Source: Granulosicoccus sp.
GTDB lineage: Bacteria; Pseudomonadota; Gammaproteobacteria; Granulosicoccales; Granulosicoccaceae
Reading direction: 5' to 3'
Assembly (NCBI GenBank): GCA_023301725.1
Contig: JALZUD010000014.1
Span: 1-58,859 of the forward strand
DNA length: 58,859 nt
Shown: in pieces, positions 35,128 through 44,050 of the stretch
Numbering within the stretch: the stretch's first letter is position 1
Layout: the number at the start of each line of letters is the position of its first letter
The notes under the pieces: generated by a model
What the model saw: only the letters and a program-made list of their open reading frames with translations
What the model was told of the DNA's origin: nothing
The model's database searches: none
Made by a program: the position numbers and the translations under genes

Positions 35128-35198
35128 CGTCATCCCCGCGTATGCGGGAATCCATGCTGCTAGGGGAGCTGAGTTCCCGTATGCACGGGAATGACACG
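35128..35198. repeat. ~70-bp palindromic intergenic repeat, copy A
   Basis: Begins CGTCATCCCCGCG and ends CGGGAATGACACG, so the ends are inverted copies, and each half also holds a smaller GC palindrome. The same family appears at 54601 and 54684. It resembles the widespread REP/MITE-like CGTCATTCCCGC elements. Confidence 0.75.
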
Positions 35199-35226
35199 TG
35201 CGCTATCTTCGCTTAAGTCAGTACTG

Positions 35227-35253
35227 TTCGTCTATGATCAGACGAATTTTTTT
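35227..35253 (+). terminator. Strong intrinsic terminator facing right
   Basis: TTCGTCT (35227-35233), loop ATGATC, AGACGAA (35240-35246), then a run of seven T. It is oriented to stop plus-strand transcripts, yet no plus-strand gene lies just upstream. On the minus strand the tail is not T-rich, so it does not obviously serve the SNF2 gene. Confidence 0.6.
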
Positions 35254-35275
35254 GCGACACAACTGATCCGACTAC

Positions 35276-38200
35276 TTAGTTGGATTCGGTTGGATCACTT
35301 GCAGCAAATAGATCCATGATGTCATCTGCACTTAAGCTTTGCATCGCAGCTCCTTCTGTGCGGTTGACGGTTTGATCGGCCAGTTGTTGTTTTTGTGCTT
35401 GCATAGCCATGATTTTCTCTTCCACGGTGTTGCTCGCTACCAGTTTGTAGATAAATACAGGTTTGTTTTGCCCGATTCTATGCGCTCGATCACTGGCTTG
35501 ATTTTCAACTGCTGGATTCCACCAAGGATCGTAGTGAATGACCGTATCGGCAGCTGTGAGGTTAAGACCTGTGCCACCGGCTTTGAGACTGATTAAAAAC
35601 AATGGGACTTCACCATGCTGAAAAGCGTCGATCACCTCGTCACGCTTACGTGTTCTGCCGGTAAGTTTTACGTACTTGATGTCGCGTTTGAGGAGTTCGA
35701 CTTCTATTAGGCCGAGCATTTCGGTGAACTGTGAAAACAGCAAAATCTTTTTGCCTTCAGCGATCAGTTCATCCAGCATCGACATAAGCAGGTCGGTTTT
35801 GGCAGATTCGGTAACGCCTTGTGCTGTGTCAAGTTTTACAAGCGCAGGATGACAACAGGTTTGACGTAGCTTGAGCAGGGCATCCAGCATTTCGATATGG
35901 CTGCGAGCCAAACCTCGCTCTGCGAGTAAGGATCGAACGCGTTGCTCCATGCTGATACGAATGCTTTCATAGAGACGGGCTTGTTCTGGCTCGAGCGCAA
36001 CTTCTCTGACAATTTCAGTTTTAGGCGGCAGTTCTTTGGCAACCTCTTCCTTGCGACGTCTAAGTAGAAAGGGGCGTATGAGCGCAGATAGTCTCTGCTG
36101 GCGATCGGTGCTGCCGTGGTTCTCTATGGGCGTTCGAAAGTAACGATTAAAGTGTTTGCGTGTGCCGAGGAAACCGGGCATCAGAAAATCGAATTGCGAC
36201 CAAAGCTCGCCAAGATGATTTTCCAATGGTGTGCCGGTAAGGCAGATACGTCTTTGCACGTCCAGAGTTTTCAAAGCTTGGGTGACTTTAGCACTAGGGT
36301 TTTTTATGGCTTGTGCTTCATCGAGAACTACGCAACCAAATTGCTGTTCTGAGAGTAGTGCAATATCGCGAGTGACCAGAGCGTAACTGGTAATGACAAT
36401 GTCAACAGGGTGTTCTGTCAGATCACGAATTTTGCGTTGAGTGCCGTGCCAGATAAGTGTGCTTAGTCCAGGTGTGAAACGCGCAGCCTCTCGTTTCCAG
36501 TTGGTGAGCAAACTGGTGGGCGCAACGATCAATGTGGGAGCTGATAAGCGACCACTGTCGCGTTCGACCTGAATGTGCCCCAATGTTTGTAAGGTTTTAC
36601 CCAAGCCCATGTCATCGGCCAGAATGCCGTTAAAGCCGTATTCTGCAAGAAAGCCTAACCAGGCCATGCCATCGAGCTGGTACTTTCGCAGATTAGCCTT
36701 GACACTGTCGGGCGCCTCGATGGTTTCAATACCTTCAAAATTGCGTAATTTCTCTGCTAAATCAAAGATGTTTCCTGCATCATGCCAGGCAACATTGACA
36801 CCTTGGCGTTGCCAATGATCCTCAAGGGATTCAAGCGTTGCTGCTCGTTGTCGGGGCACGCGTAGCTTTTCAGCCGCAGAGGGGTCATCGTAGAGTTCCA
36901 TTAAGGTATCTGCTACGGGTTTGAATAGTTCAGGCGCTACTTCGAGCCATTGTCCATCATCAGCTTGAAGCAAGATGGAACTGTCACGTGAGTCGCCTTG
37001 TAACCAATCAATAACGAGCGGTAGTAAATCGAATTGTTGCTGTCCATGTTGTAACTTCAGCGCCATGTCAAACCAATTCGATGTGGTCTCACTAACAGTG
37101 GCTTCTACATGTGTTACTGACTCGAAGCTGAGATCAAATGGCTCTCGAATCTGCACACTCCAGCCCATATTTTTTAGTTCATCTTGCGAATCAATTAGCT
37201 CGCGCCATTGCCTCGCCATACGCTGGACATCATTGGTTCGGGGTTGGCGATCAGCTTTTGAGTAGTAGTCGGCGTCTTTGCTATGTGCTGACTCGAACTC
37301 GGGAAACTGTTTGCCAAATTCGACTGAATGGCGAATCTCAGCACTCAGATCACGCTTGAGAACTAATGGGCTACCTTCGCTTGTTTTGCCCTCTAGGGTG
37401 GCATCGGCTTCCATTCCATCAAACGGAAGCAGGTAATCTGCATACCGAAATTTAATTGAAGCAAAGAAGTTTTTAATATCAGGACTGTCGTCGCGTGACT
37501 GTAAGACTAATACGGGCTTGGGAGTCTCTTCTATACGGACAAAGTTTGGTGGTTCAGGCAAGGGTAGGGCATTGTCTGGCAGTCGCGAGGCGAGATAGTT
37601 ACTCACCGCCTGGGCGTGTGCAGCAGGCAGCGGTGGAGCCTGTATAAATTGGTCCAACAAGGCTACCGACGGTGTGTTTTCCAGTTGCCCCGCCACCTTG
37701 TTATCAGTATCGACGTACCACGGAGGGTCGCTTGGGATCAATTCCCACTGCTGAGCCCCTGGCAATGTGGTTTTCAGAATGAAGGCGTCTGCTTCATTTT
37801 TCGACCAGTTAAATTCAAGTGAGAGGCTGTCACCGAGCTGCAGCGCTTGTTCTCTATCTGCACCCCAATAGCACCGACCACAGTCGAGCAATTTATTGAT
37901 CAGTAAATGACCAATGTCACCGGTGATGGTGAGTTCGCGGTACGCAAGTTCGTTTTGCTTGCCTACGGCAAGCTCCAGAATGGCTCTGTCGGAAGGCAGT
38001 ACCCAGTCTGGGTGATGATAATGGCCGTTATAGCGGTAGGGCGTTTCCTTGCCATACCCACCGCGCTTGAGTAGCCGGCTTTGCAGGATTTGCAACGTTA
38101 TGCCTTGTTGGCTTTGCGTTAGTGCTGCGCTGTCTAGTTGGTAAAACAGTAGTGGTTCACCCGGCTCATGGTGTTCATGAGATGAGGTTTGTTTTCGCCC

Positions 38201-38557
38201 ATGTTCCACCATTTTTTGCAGCCAACGATTCACTTTGCGTAACGCTTGGTCGTCGGGAGTGGCGATGGCTGTTTGTTGTTCTATCCAGCAAAGTAGTGAA
38301 GCTGCAACATGCTTACAGTTGTAACGCACTGAGCAAGAGCATTCTCCATCAAATCGATGTGGCGCTATGGTGATGCGCGCGTGATGAGGTTCAGTCTCGG
38401 TGTCTTGGATCTTAGCTGAGAGCACGTTGCCATCAGGTATCCAGTCGAGCTCTTTGACAGAACCACTGGTTTTGAAGATCTGCCCTCGAGAGGTGGCTAC
38501 CGTGCCGCAAAGATCTATCACATCGTCGAAATTGAGCACACGTGGCTGACTGTCCAC
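35276..38557 (-). CDS. SNF2-family helicase with N-terminal SWIM zinc finger
   Basis: 1093 residues. A SWIM-type finger (CSCSVRYNCKHVAASLL, about residues 75-92) is followed by a long bacterial SNF2-associated region. The ATPase core starts near 630: DDMGLGKTLQTL (Walker A), VVLDEAQAIKN (Walker B), LTGTPLEN, then the C-terminal helicase lobe with LLFSQFTEMLGLI, SLKAGGTGLNLTAADTVIHYDPWWNPAVENQASDRAHRIGQ. Such proteins translocate on duplex DNA and remodel protein-DNA complexes; the partner here is unknown. It starts at GTG 38557. It is a single-gene unit. Confidence 0.93.
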   Translation of the reverse strand: MDSQPRVLNFDDVIDLCGTVATSRGQIFKTSGSVKELDWIPDGNVLSAKIQDTETEPHHARITIAPHRFDGECSCSVRYNCKHVAASLLCWIEQQTAIATPDDQALRKVNRWLQKMVEHGRKQTSSHEHHEPGEPLLFYQLDSAALTQSQQGITLQILQSRLLKRGGYGKETPYRYNGHYHHPDWVLPSDRAILELAVGKQNELAYRELTITGDIGHLLINKLLDCGRCYWGADREQALQLGDSLSLEFNWSKNEADAFILKTTLPGAQQWELIPSDPPWYVDTDNKVAGQLENTPSVALLDQFIQAPPLPAAHAQAVSNYLASRLPDNALPLPEPPNFVRIEETPKPVLVLQSRDDSPDIKNFFASIKFRYADYLLPFDGMEADATLEGKTSEGSPLVLKRDLSAEIRHSVEFGKQFPEFESAHSKDADYYSKADRQPRTNDVQRMARQWRELIDSQDELKNMGWSVQIREPFDLSFESVTHVEATVSETTSNWFDMALKLQHGQQQFDLLPLVIDWLQGDSRDSSILLQADDGQWLEVAPELFKPVADTLMELYDDPSAAEKLRVPRQRAATLESLEDHWQRQGVNVAWHDAGNIFDLAEKLRNFEGIETIEAPDSVKANLRKYQLDGMAWLGFLAEYGFNGILADDMGLGKTLQTLGHIQVERDSGRLSAPTLIVAPTSLLTNWKREAARFTPGLSTLIWHGTQRKIRDLTEHPVDIVITSYALVTRDIALLSEQQFGCVVLDEAQAIKNPSAKVTQALKTLDVQRRICLTGTPLENHLGELWSQFDFLMPGFLGTRKHFNRYFRTPIENHGSTDRQQRLSALIRPFLLRRRKEEVAKELPPKTEIVREVALEPEQARLYESIRISMEQRVRSLLAERGLARSHIEMLDALLKLRQTCCHPALVKLDTAQGVTESAKTDLLMSMLDELIAEGKKILLFSQFTEMLGLIEVELLKRDIKYVKLTGRTRKRDEVIDAFQHGEVPLFLISLKAGGTGLNLTAADTVIHYDPWWNPAVENQASDRAHRIGQNKPVFIYKLVASNTVEEKIMAMQAQKQQLADQTVNRTEGAAMQSLSADDIMDLFAASDPTESN

Positions 38558-38950
38558 CCGACTAGTTTCCTTTCACTAATCGGCTGGATTGAGTTATATT
38601 TTTCATGTTAATTATCAAGAGATGTGCGCTGGAACGAAATCAATAATCACTGGATGCATGTCTTGATCTGTCTTGGATTCATGTAGAAAGTTATCTTGTT
38701 GCAATCTGCGGCAACTATCGTTCCGTTTTGCGCGTACTGCTAAAAAAGAATACGGTGAACGCTGCCCCGTCGGGTGCGCCTGGAGCAAGTGGTCGCATTC
38801 TGGCTCTAAAAAGCGGCCAGCGGCAAATGATACCGATAGCGCATCGGTATGTGTTGCTTTTTGAGTAAGTTCAGCGAGAACCGACTCGCTTTACCGAATA
38901 GTGTTCTACAATGATGGCCTGACATTACCAATCAAAAAGGATGAAAACAC
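38558..38950. other. 393-bp intergenic region before the porin
   Basis: Divergent promoters for the SNF2 gene and the porin are expected here. A 63-codon frame at 38673-38864 has no coding look. The main structure is the hairpin at 38830-38850. A leader or small RNA ending there is conceivable but unproven. Confidence 0.4.
38830..38850 (+). terminator. Intrinsic terminator-like hairpin upstream of the porin gene
   Basis: ATACCGAT (38830-38837), loop AGCGC, ATCGGTAT (38843-38850), followed by GTGTTGCTTTTTG. It is plus-strand oriented, 100 bp before the porin start. Confidence 0.5.
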
Positions 38951-39907
38951 GTGAAACAACTGATTTCAACAGCCGTCGTAGCTGCGTTAGCGATTAGTAG
39001 CGGTGTAGTGCACGCGCAAGCTAACATCGAGAGCAACTTAGATGCCAGCCTTCGGTTAGGCCTCGAATTAAGAACTGAACCCGATGCAGAGCTTGTTTGG
39101 GAAGATTATGATTCGCGTATTCGCTGGACTGGCGGTGCTGAATTACAAGAAGGCTTTAAAGGAATCAGCTACCTTGAATTTGGCTTTGACCAAGAACAGG
39201 GTGTTAACGAGACTCGACAAGCATGGGTGGGTGTTGAGACTGAGTACGGTACCCTTAAAGGTGGTAAGCAGTACACGGCTTTCTTCGATGCAGTTTCTTC
39301 TGTCATCGATGTTGATATTCAAGACGGTTGTACCGTGCAAATAGCTTGTGACCGTCAGGCTTCGACCCTAAAATACGTTAGCCCTCTAAAAGGCGACCTG
39401 CAGTTCTTGGCATCGGCTAATTTGGGAAGCGTAGCTTTGGGTGGCGGCGATGATTTTATTGATGGCTTGGAGCTCGCTGCAACCATGCAACGTGGCGATT
39501 TGAAGCTAGGGGCCGGAATTATACTCGACCTCGAGGGCGACACGGGTGCAGCTCTTGGAGTAAGCGCTGCAATGCCTTACGCAAACGGTACGGCTAGCGC
39601 TACCGTGCAGTTTCAATCCGAAGATGCCGTCGATCCAGATCTCGCACCGGTTGTAGATGACGGTATTTTTAGTGTCACTGGCGCGTACAAGCAGGAAGAC
39701 CTCTACGCGACGGCATTTTTGGCAAGTGTGGACGATGTGGCCTTCGAGCTGACGGGTGGATACATCCTTCCAATAGTCGACGATGTGGCTTTTATCTACT
39801 TTGAAGCTGGCATCCAGGACTTTGGGATCGATGGCACTGACACCAATTTGTTCGGCCGAGGTGTATTTGTATATAACTTCGATGTTTTCAAATCAGCTGG
39901 TACATAA
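38951..39907 (+). CDS. Gram-negative porin-like outer membrane protein
   Basis: 318 residues. A signal peptide (MKQLISTAVVAALAISSGVVHA) precedes a barrel of alternating strands rich in acidic residues. The segments LEFGFDQEQGVNETRQAWVGVETEYGTLKGGKQYTAFFDAVSSVID match the trimeric porin pattern before loop 3; the constriction-loop stretch contains a Cys pair (DGCTVQIACD). The C-terminus does not end in the usual aromatic Phe but in KSAGT, so the last strand may be FVYNFDVF. It starts at GTG or ATG region 38951 with AAAGGA upstream. A terminator follows directly. Confidence 0.82.
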   Translation: MKQLISTAVVAALAISSGVVHAQANIESNLDASLRLGLELRTEPDAELVWEDYDSRIRWTGGAELQEGFKGISYLEFGFDQEQGVNETRQAWVGVETEYGTLKGGKQYTAFFDAVSSVIDVDIQDGCTVQIACDRQASTLKYVSPLKGDLQFLASANLGSVALGGGDDFIDGLELAATMQRGDLKLGAGIILDLEGDTGAALGVSAAMPYANGTASATVQFQSEDAVDPDLAPVVDDGIFSVTGAYKQEDLYATAFLASVDDVAFELTGGYILPIVDDVAFIYFEAGIQDFGIDGTDTNLFGRGVFVYNFDVFKSAGT

Positions 39908-39914
39908 GACTCTT

Positions 39915-39939
39915 CCGCTCAGGGGCAATACCTGAGCGG
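39915..39939 (+). terminator. Terminator hairpin after the porin
   Basis: CCGCTCAGG (39915-39923) and CCTGAGCGG (39931-39939), a perfect 9-bp stem with a 7-nt loop, 8 bp after the porin stop; the tail is GTTCATTTG. Confidence 0.7.
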
Positions 39940-39958
39940 GTTCATTTGCGTTGAAGAG

Positions 39959-39990
39959 CCGTCTGTTTGTGGCAGTTTTGCAGACGGTTT
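39959..39990 (+). terminator. Second hairpin after the porin
   Basis: CCGTCTG (39959-39965) pairs with CAGACGG (39981-39987), followed by TTTCTTT. It may act as a back-up terminator. Confidence 0.5.
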
Positions 39991-40089
39991 CTTTGGCACG
40001 GTATGCATAGCCATTCATTGCTTTACAATCAGAATGTGTAAAGCTTGTGAATCGGTCAAAATTAAGGCTTGCTGAAAGGGCCGCGAATC

Positions 40090-40157
40090 GTTCAGCAAAA
40101 ATGATCAGCGATCGTTTAGTGATTGGTCAGCAACAGGTCAGTAACTGTTCAGTAAAG
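40090..40157. repeat. Six-unit 11-bp repeat array upstream of choX
   Basis: Units start at 40090, 40103, 40114, 40125, 40136 and 40147; after one 2-bp offset the spacing is exactly 11 bp. The shared core is GNTCAGYRA (for example GGTCAGCAACA, GGTCAGTAACT, GTTCAGTAAAG). It ends 100 bp before the choX start. The one-turn spacing suggests cooperative protein binding on one DNA face. Confidence 0.7.
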
Positions 40158-40256
40158 AAGGCTGGCAATACGGCTCGGCAAGGAGCGCTGGTAAAGTAGT
40201 GTGAAGTTGCTGGCGTTTGGTTTATGCTAGTTGCGAACCTTTTGGAGGGACTCGCA

Positions 40257-41216
40257 ATGAAATACACGCCAAGTAAAGTCAACCGACTAGTATTAGCGTC
40301 AGCTGTTTATGCTTGTTTGGCAGCCGCTGATGTAACCGCAGCCGAACCTGAGAGTTGTCAGGCCGTGCGCTTTTCCGATGTGGGCTGGACGGACATCACC
40401 GCCACTACTGCACTCACATCAGCTGTTCTAAACGGCATGGGGTACGAGACTTCCGCGCAATTGCTGAGCGTGCCGGTAACCTATGTATCACTACAAAATT
40501 CAGATATCGACGTATTTCTGGGCAACTGGATGCCTACTATGGAGGCTGACATTGCGCCCTACAGAGAAGACGGATCGGTAGAAACCGTACGAACCAATCT
40601 CACTGGGGCAAAATACACACTAGCAGTCAACGCTGCTGCCGCCGAATTAGGCATAAAGAATTTTGCCGATATCGTAAAGCATGCTGATGCGTTGGATGAG
40701 AGCATCTACGGCATCGAAGCCGGAAACGATGGCAACCGCCTTATTCAAGACATGATTGACAGTAACGCCTTCGGTCTTGAAGATTTCACACTGGTTGAAT
40801 CCAGCGAGCCAGGTATGTTGTCGCAGGTGGCAAGAGCCGACAAACGCTCTGAACCCGTTGTTTTTCTGGGTTGGGAGCCGCATCCGATGAATGCAAATTT
40901 CGAGCTAACGTACCTTGAAGGTGGTGATGATCATTTTGGTCCTGACTTGGGTGGTGCTACTGTTGCAACTAACGTACGTGCCGGTTACCTTGATGAATGT
41001 GCCAACGTGGGAAAGTTGCTGAGCAATCTGGAATTTTCGTTAGCCATGGAAAACGAGGTAATGGCCTCAATTCTCGATGCCGATATGGAGCCTGATGCAG
41101 CTGCTGTCAGTTGGTTGAGTGCTAACCCTGATGTGTTGGATGCCTGGCTAGATGGTGTGACCACGCTTGATGGCGAACCTGCTCTGGGTGCTGTTAAATC
41201 CAGTCTGGGGTTGTAA
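40257..41216 (+). CDS. choX: Choline/glycine-betaine ABC transporter binding protein
   Basis: About 319 residues from the ATG at 40257, preceded by GGAGG at 40244; the frame opens earlier at 40224. A signal peptide ends near DVTAAEPES. The mature protein is of the ChoX/OpuAC type: CQAVRFSDVGWTDITATTALTSAVL, then DVFLGNWMPTMEADI, GIEAGNDGN and VVFLGWEPHPMN, regions that carry the aromatic box (Trp/Tyr) for quaternary ammonium binding. It delivers choline or betaine to the ChoWV membrane complex. First gene of choXWV. Confidence 0.9.
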   Translation: MKYTPSKVNRLVLASAVYACLAAADVTAAEPESCQAVRFSDVGWTDITATTALTSAVLNGMGYETSAQLLSVPVTYVSLQNSDIDVFLGNWMPTMEADIAPYREDGSVETVRTNLTGAKYTLAVNAAAAELGIKNFADIVKHADALDESIYGIEAGNDGNRLIQDMIDSNAFGLEDFTLVESSEPGMLSQVARADKRSEPVVFLGWEPHPMNANFELTYLEGGDDHFGPDLGGATVATNVRAGYLDECANVGKLLSNLEFSLAMENEVMASILDADMEPDAAAVSWLSANPDVLDAWLDGVTTLDGEPALGAVKSSLGL

Positions 41217-41227
41217 GTTAGTACCGT

Positions 41228-42067
41228 ATGGATTGGCTAACTGAGTCGAAGATCCCGATAGGCAAACTCATTGAGAGATTTTTTGATTATCTCAAAGATG
41301 ATGCCGCGTGGGTCTTTGACGCTATAGCTGATCCTCTGGAATGGATTATTGAATCGTCAAGCGACGCGCTTCTTGATATTCCAGCCTTGATTCTGGTGGG
41401 TGTTGTTGTATTGCTCTCTTGGGTACTTCAACGTCGCAAAGGGTTTAGTGTTTTTACGCTCTTGTCGTTGTTGCTGATCATCAATCTTGATCTGTGGGAA
41501 GAGACAATACAAACACTGGTTATGGTGTTGTACGCAACACTCATTTGCATGCTTGTTGGTGTGCCGTTGGGTATTCGTGCAGCACATAGCCCTAGGCTAA
41601 ACGCTGTGCTTCGGCCAATTCTGGACTTAATGCAAACCATCCCTACGTTTGTGTATCTGATTCCTGCACTTATTTTGTTTGGGCTTGGTGTTGTTCCCGG
41701 GCTGATCTCTACCGTGGTTTTTGCGTTGGCGGCACCAGTACGGCTGACAAGTCTTGGTGTGTCTGAGGTTCCTAAAAATTTGCTGGAAGCGGGAGATGCA
41801 TTTGGCTGCACACCACTACAGCGTTTGTTTCGAATTGAATTGCCACATGCTATGCCAACCATTCTGGCAGGTCTTACTCAGTGCATCATGCTGTCCTTAT
41901 CGATGGTAGTTATTGCGGCCTTAGTGGGTGCAAACGGCTTGGGTGCTCCAGTGGTTCGAGCGTTGAATACGGTTAATATCGAGAAAGGGTTTGAGGCCGG
42001 TTTGGCTATTGTTATTGTTGCCATACTTCTGGATCGGCTATGCCGAGGCCGCAGGGCGGAGCAATGA
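41228..42067 (+). CDS. choW: Choline/glycine-betaine ABC transporter permease
   Basis: 279-residue permease of the ProW/OpuAB type with hydrophobic segments from about residue 50 to 275. Family motifs are LDLMQTIPTFVYLIPALILFGLGVVPG and the ATPase-docking loop EVPKNLLEAGDAFGCTPLQRLFRIELPHAMP. It starts 12 bp after choX ends. Confidence 0.92.
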   Translation: MDWLTESKIPIGKLIERFFDYLKDDAAWVFDAIADPLEWIIESSSDALLDIPALILVGVVVLLSWVLQRRKGFSVFTLLSLLLIINLDLWEETIQTLVMVLYATLICMLVGVPLGIRAAHSPRLNAVLRPILDLMQTIPTFVYLIPALILFGLGVVPGLISTVVFALAAPVRLTSLGVSEVPKNLLEAGDAFGCTPLQRLFRIELPHAMPTILAGLTQCIMLSLSMVVIAALVGANGLGAPVVRALNTVNIEKGFEAGLAIVIVAILLDRLCRGRRAEQ

Positions 42068-42120
42068 ACCCTGCTTTTTGTTCGCTAATGTATCGATGCT
42101 GATAGTGGGAAATGTGACCG

Positions 42121-43347
42121 ATGAATGATTCGCCTTCCCAAGTAAATACAGACGTTGAGTCTATCGTTGATAAACAAGTCGAACCGAACATCGCTGTAAA
42201 AATTAGCGATGTTGACGTCTTGTTTGGCAAAAAGGCGGCCCTTCCCGATGCTATTGCACTTTTGGATGCAGGCGTCGACAGGAAACAAATACTTGAACAA
42301 ACTGGTGTTGTACTAGCGGTTGCAGGGGCATCGTTGGAGGTGCCTACTGGATCTATATCTGTACTGATGGGTTTGTCAGGTTCTGGTAAATCATCACTAC
42401 TAAGGTGCGTGAACGGGCTAAACAAGACCACTCGAGGTTCACTGCATGTTCAAACTGATCAAGCGTTGATCGATGTTGCCAGCTGTGGAGCGAGGCAGTT
42501 AAAGACATTACGACGACACCACCTAGCTATGGTATTTCAGCAATTTGGTCTGCTTCCCTGGGCTACGGTGAGTGAGAACATAGGCTTTGGGTTGTCGGTA
42601 CGTGGAGAGCGTCGAGCAACAATTGCTGCGCGTGTGCAGGAACAGCTAACGTTGGTGGGCCTTGATGCCTGGGCGGATAAACGTATAGATGAGTTGTCTG
42701 GAGGTATGCAGCAACGTGTGGGATTGGCTCGGGCGTTTGCTACTGATGCTGAGATCTTGCTAATGGATGAACCGTTTTCGGCCCTCGACCCCTTAATACG
42801 CGAGCATCTGCAAGACGAGCTGCTTATGTTGCAAGAAAAGCTTAAGAAAACGATACTATTTGTCAGCCATGATTTGGATGAAGCCCTGAAGTTGGGTAAT
42901 CAAATCAGCATCATGGATGAGGGACGAATCGTTCAGACAGGAACAGTTGAGGATATCGTATTCAATCCCGGCAATGACTACGTTCGCCGGTTTGCAGCAA
43001 ATATCAACCCCTTATCAGTGCTACGTGCAAGGCACGTCATGCATGCAGTGTCTATAGATGATGCGAGTGAGGTGGTTGTTGGCAAAACAAAGCTGACACT
43101 TGAGCACGGTAAACCAGTTGCCTGTCATGTGGCCGGAAGGGCATGCGAGCTTGTGGCCAATGAGACTATTGATGAGTTAGGTAGCTTGTCCAACTCAATG
43201 GTTATTGTGGGGCAGGATACTCCAGTCAAAGCGTTAATGGCGCGCGCGGCCACTACTGTTTTAAGTACATTGGTGGTTGATGATATGGGGAATTTGTGTG
43301 GTGTCATTCAGTCTCAGGATCTATGTGCAGCTCTTAGCGGTCGATAG
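42121..43347 (+). CDS. choV: Choline/glycine-betaine ABC transporter ATPase
   Basis: 408 residues. Compared with most importer ATPases it has ~70 extra N-terminal residues and a C-terminal regulatory part, as in ProV/ChoV. Walker A is GLSGSGKSSLLR, signature LSGGMQQRVGLARAF, Walker B ILLMDEPFSALDP, switch histidine VSHDLDEAL. The C-terminal ~115 residues look like degenerate CBS domains (QDTPVKALMARAATTVLSTLVVDDMGNLCGVI), the ionic-strength or nucleotide sensor of this class. It ends the choXWV operon; no choline oxidation (bet) genes follow. Confidence 0.92.
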   Translation: MNDSPSQVNTDVESIVDKQVEPNIAVKISDVDVLFGKKAALPDAIALLDAGVDRKQILEQTGVVLAVAGASLEVPTGSISVLMGLSGSGKSSLLRCVNGLNKTTRGSLHVQTDQALIDVASCGARQLKTLRRHHLAMVFQQFGLLPWATVSENIGFGLSVRGERRATIAARVQEQLTLVGLDAWADKRIDELSGGMQQRVGLARAFATDAEILLMDEPFSALDPLIREHLQDELLMLQEKLKKTILFVSHDLDEALKLGNQISIMDEGRIVQTGTVEDIVFNPGNDYVRRFAANINPLSVLRARHVMHAVSIDDASEVVVGKTKLTLEHGKPVACHVAGRACELVANETIDELGSLSNSMVIVGQDTPVKALMARAATTVLSTLVVDDMGNLCGVIQSQDLCAALSGR

Positions 43348-43480
43348 TATGTTGGCAAGGTGTGTGGTCTATTGCGCGCAATCCACTACTACTGGTAAGT
43401 AGCCAGCCAATAGACGCCAGTTAAGTCGAATCCGGTAAGCACTGGATTTCAGGAAATTTTTTCATAAAAAAAATGGTCGT

Positions 43481-43509
43481 GTGCACGCTTTCATAGTGCA
43501 CCAGTGCAC
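43481..43509. promoter_or_regulatory. Three GTGCAC palindromes before the lipoprotein operon
   Basis: GTGCAC occurs at 43481, 43496 and 43504 within 29 bp of the 290-bp gap before the DUF4398 gene. These could be a multi-site operator. The rest of the gap shows nothing else I recognise. Confidence 0.35.
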
Positions 43510-43636
43510 GTTATGTGCGCCGTTAATGTGAACAAGTTTCAAACCGCATCATTCATAGGTACATAGCCACTAACTTTGACTCAACTATTTCTGGAATCGC
43601 CGCTAGATTGAGCAAGTTATCCGCTAAGAGATATCA

Positions 43637-44050
43637 ATGAATAGCAAGGTTTTACAGATTTCACTCTGCCTATTTCTGGGCGCTACGGTCACTGCCTGTG
43701 CATCCAAAGCGTCCAGACCTTCAGCTGAAAAAGCTATTGCCAGTATTATTCTGGCAAGCGCGGCGCTAGAGGATGCCAAGATTGCTGGCGCTGGAGAATA
43801 CGCGCCTGTGCAACTGCGTACAGCACGGGTTAAAAAGGCTGCCGCTGACAAAGCAATTGACGACAAAAAATTCATGCAAGCGCAACGTCTTGGAGAGCAG
43901 ACAGTTGCCGATGCGAAATTGGCAAAAGCTGCGGCTGTTGTGGCAAAAGCCCATCAAAAACTGGGTCGTGAGCAAGACAGTGTTGAGGATGTACAGCCAG
44001 CCTCGCTGGTGCCGGTCATCCAATCTAGAACGTACGAGGAGTATCCATGA
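43637..44050 (+). CDS. DUF4398 lipoprotein
   Basis: 137 residues. A lipoprotein signal peptide ends in the lipobox TVTAC (Cys about 21). The mature chain is Ala/Lys-rich and helical (AEKAIASIILASAALEDAKIAGAGEYAPVQLRTARVKKAAADKA), the DUF4398 pattern, expected to form a periplasmic helical hairpin. Its TGA overlaps the ATG of the following OmpA-family lipoprotein gene. The pair is common in gammaproteobacteria; function unknown but presumably envelope-related. Confidence 0.87.
   Translation: MNSKVLQISLCLFLGATVTACASKASRPSAEKAIASIILASAALEDAKIAGAGEYAPVQLRTARVKKAAADKAIDDKKFMQAQRLGEQTVADAKLAKAAAVVAKAHQKLGREQDSVEDVQPASLVPVIQSRTYEEYP

Noticed and set aside
38673..38864. 63-codon frame upstream of the porin
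   Set aside because: Cys/Arg/Ser-rich with no ribosome binding site, and it runs through the terminator-like hairpin.
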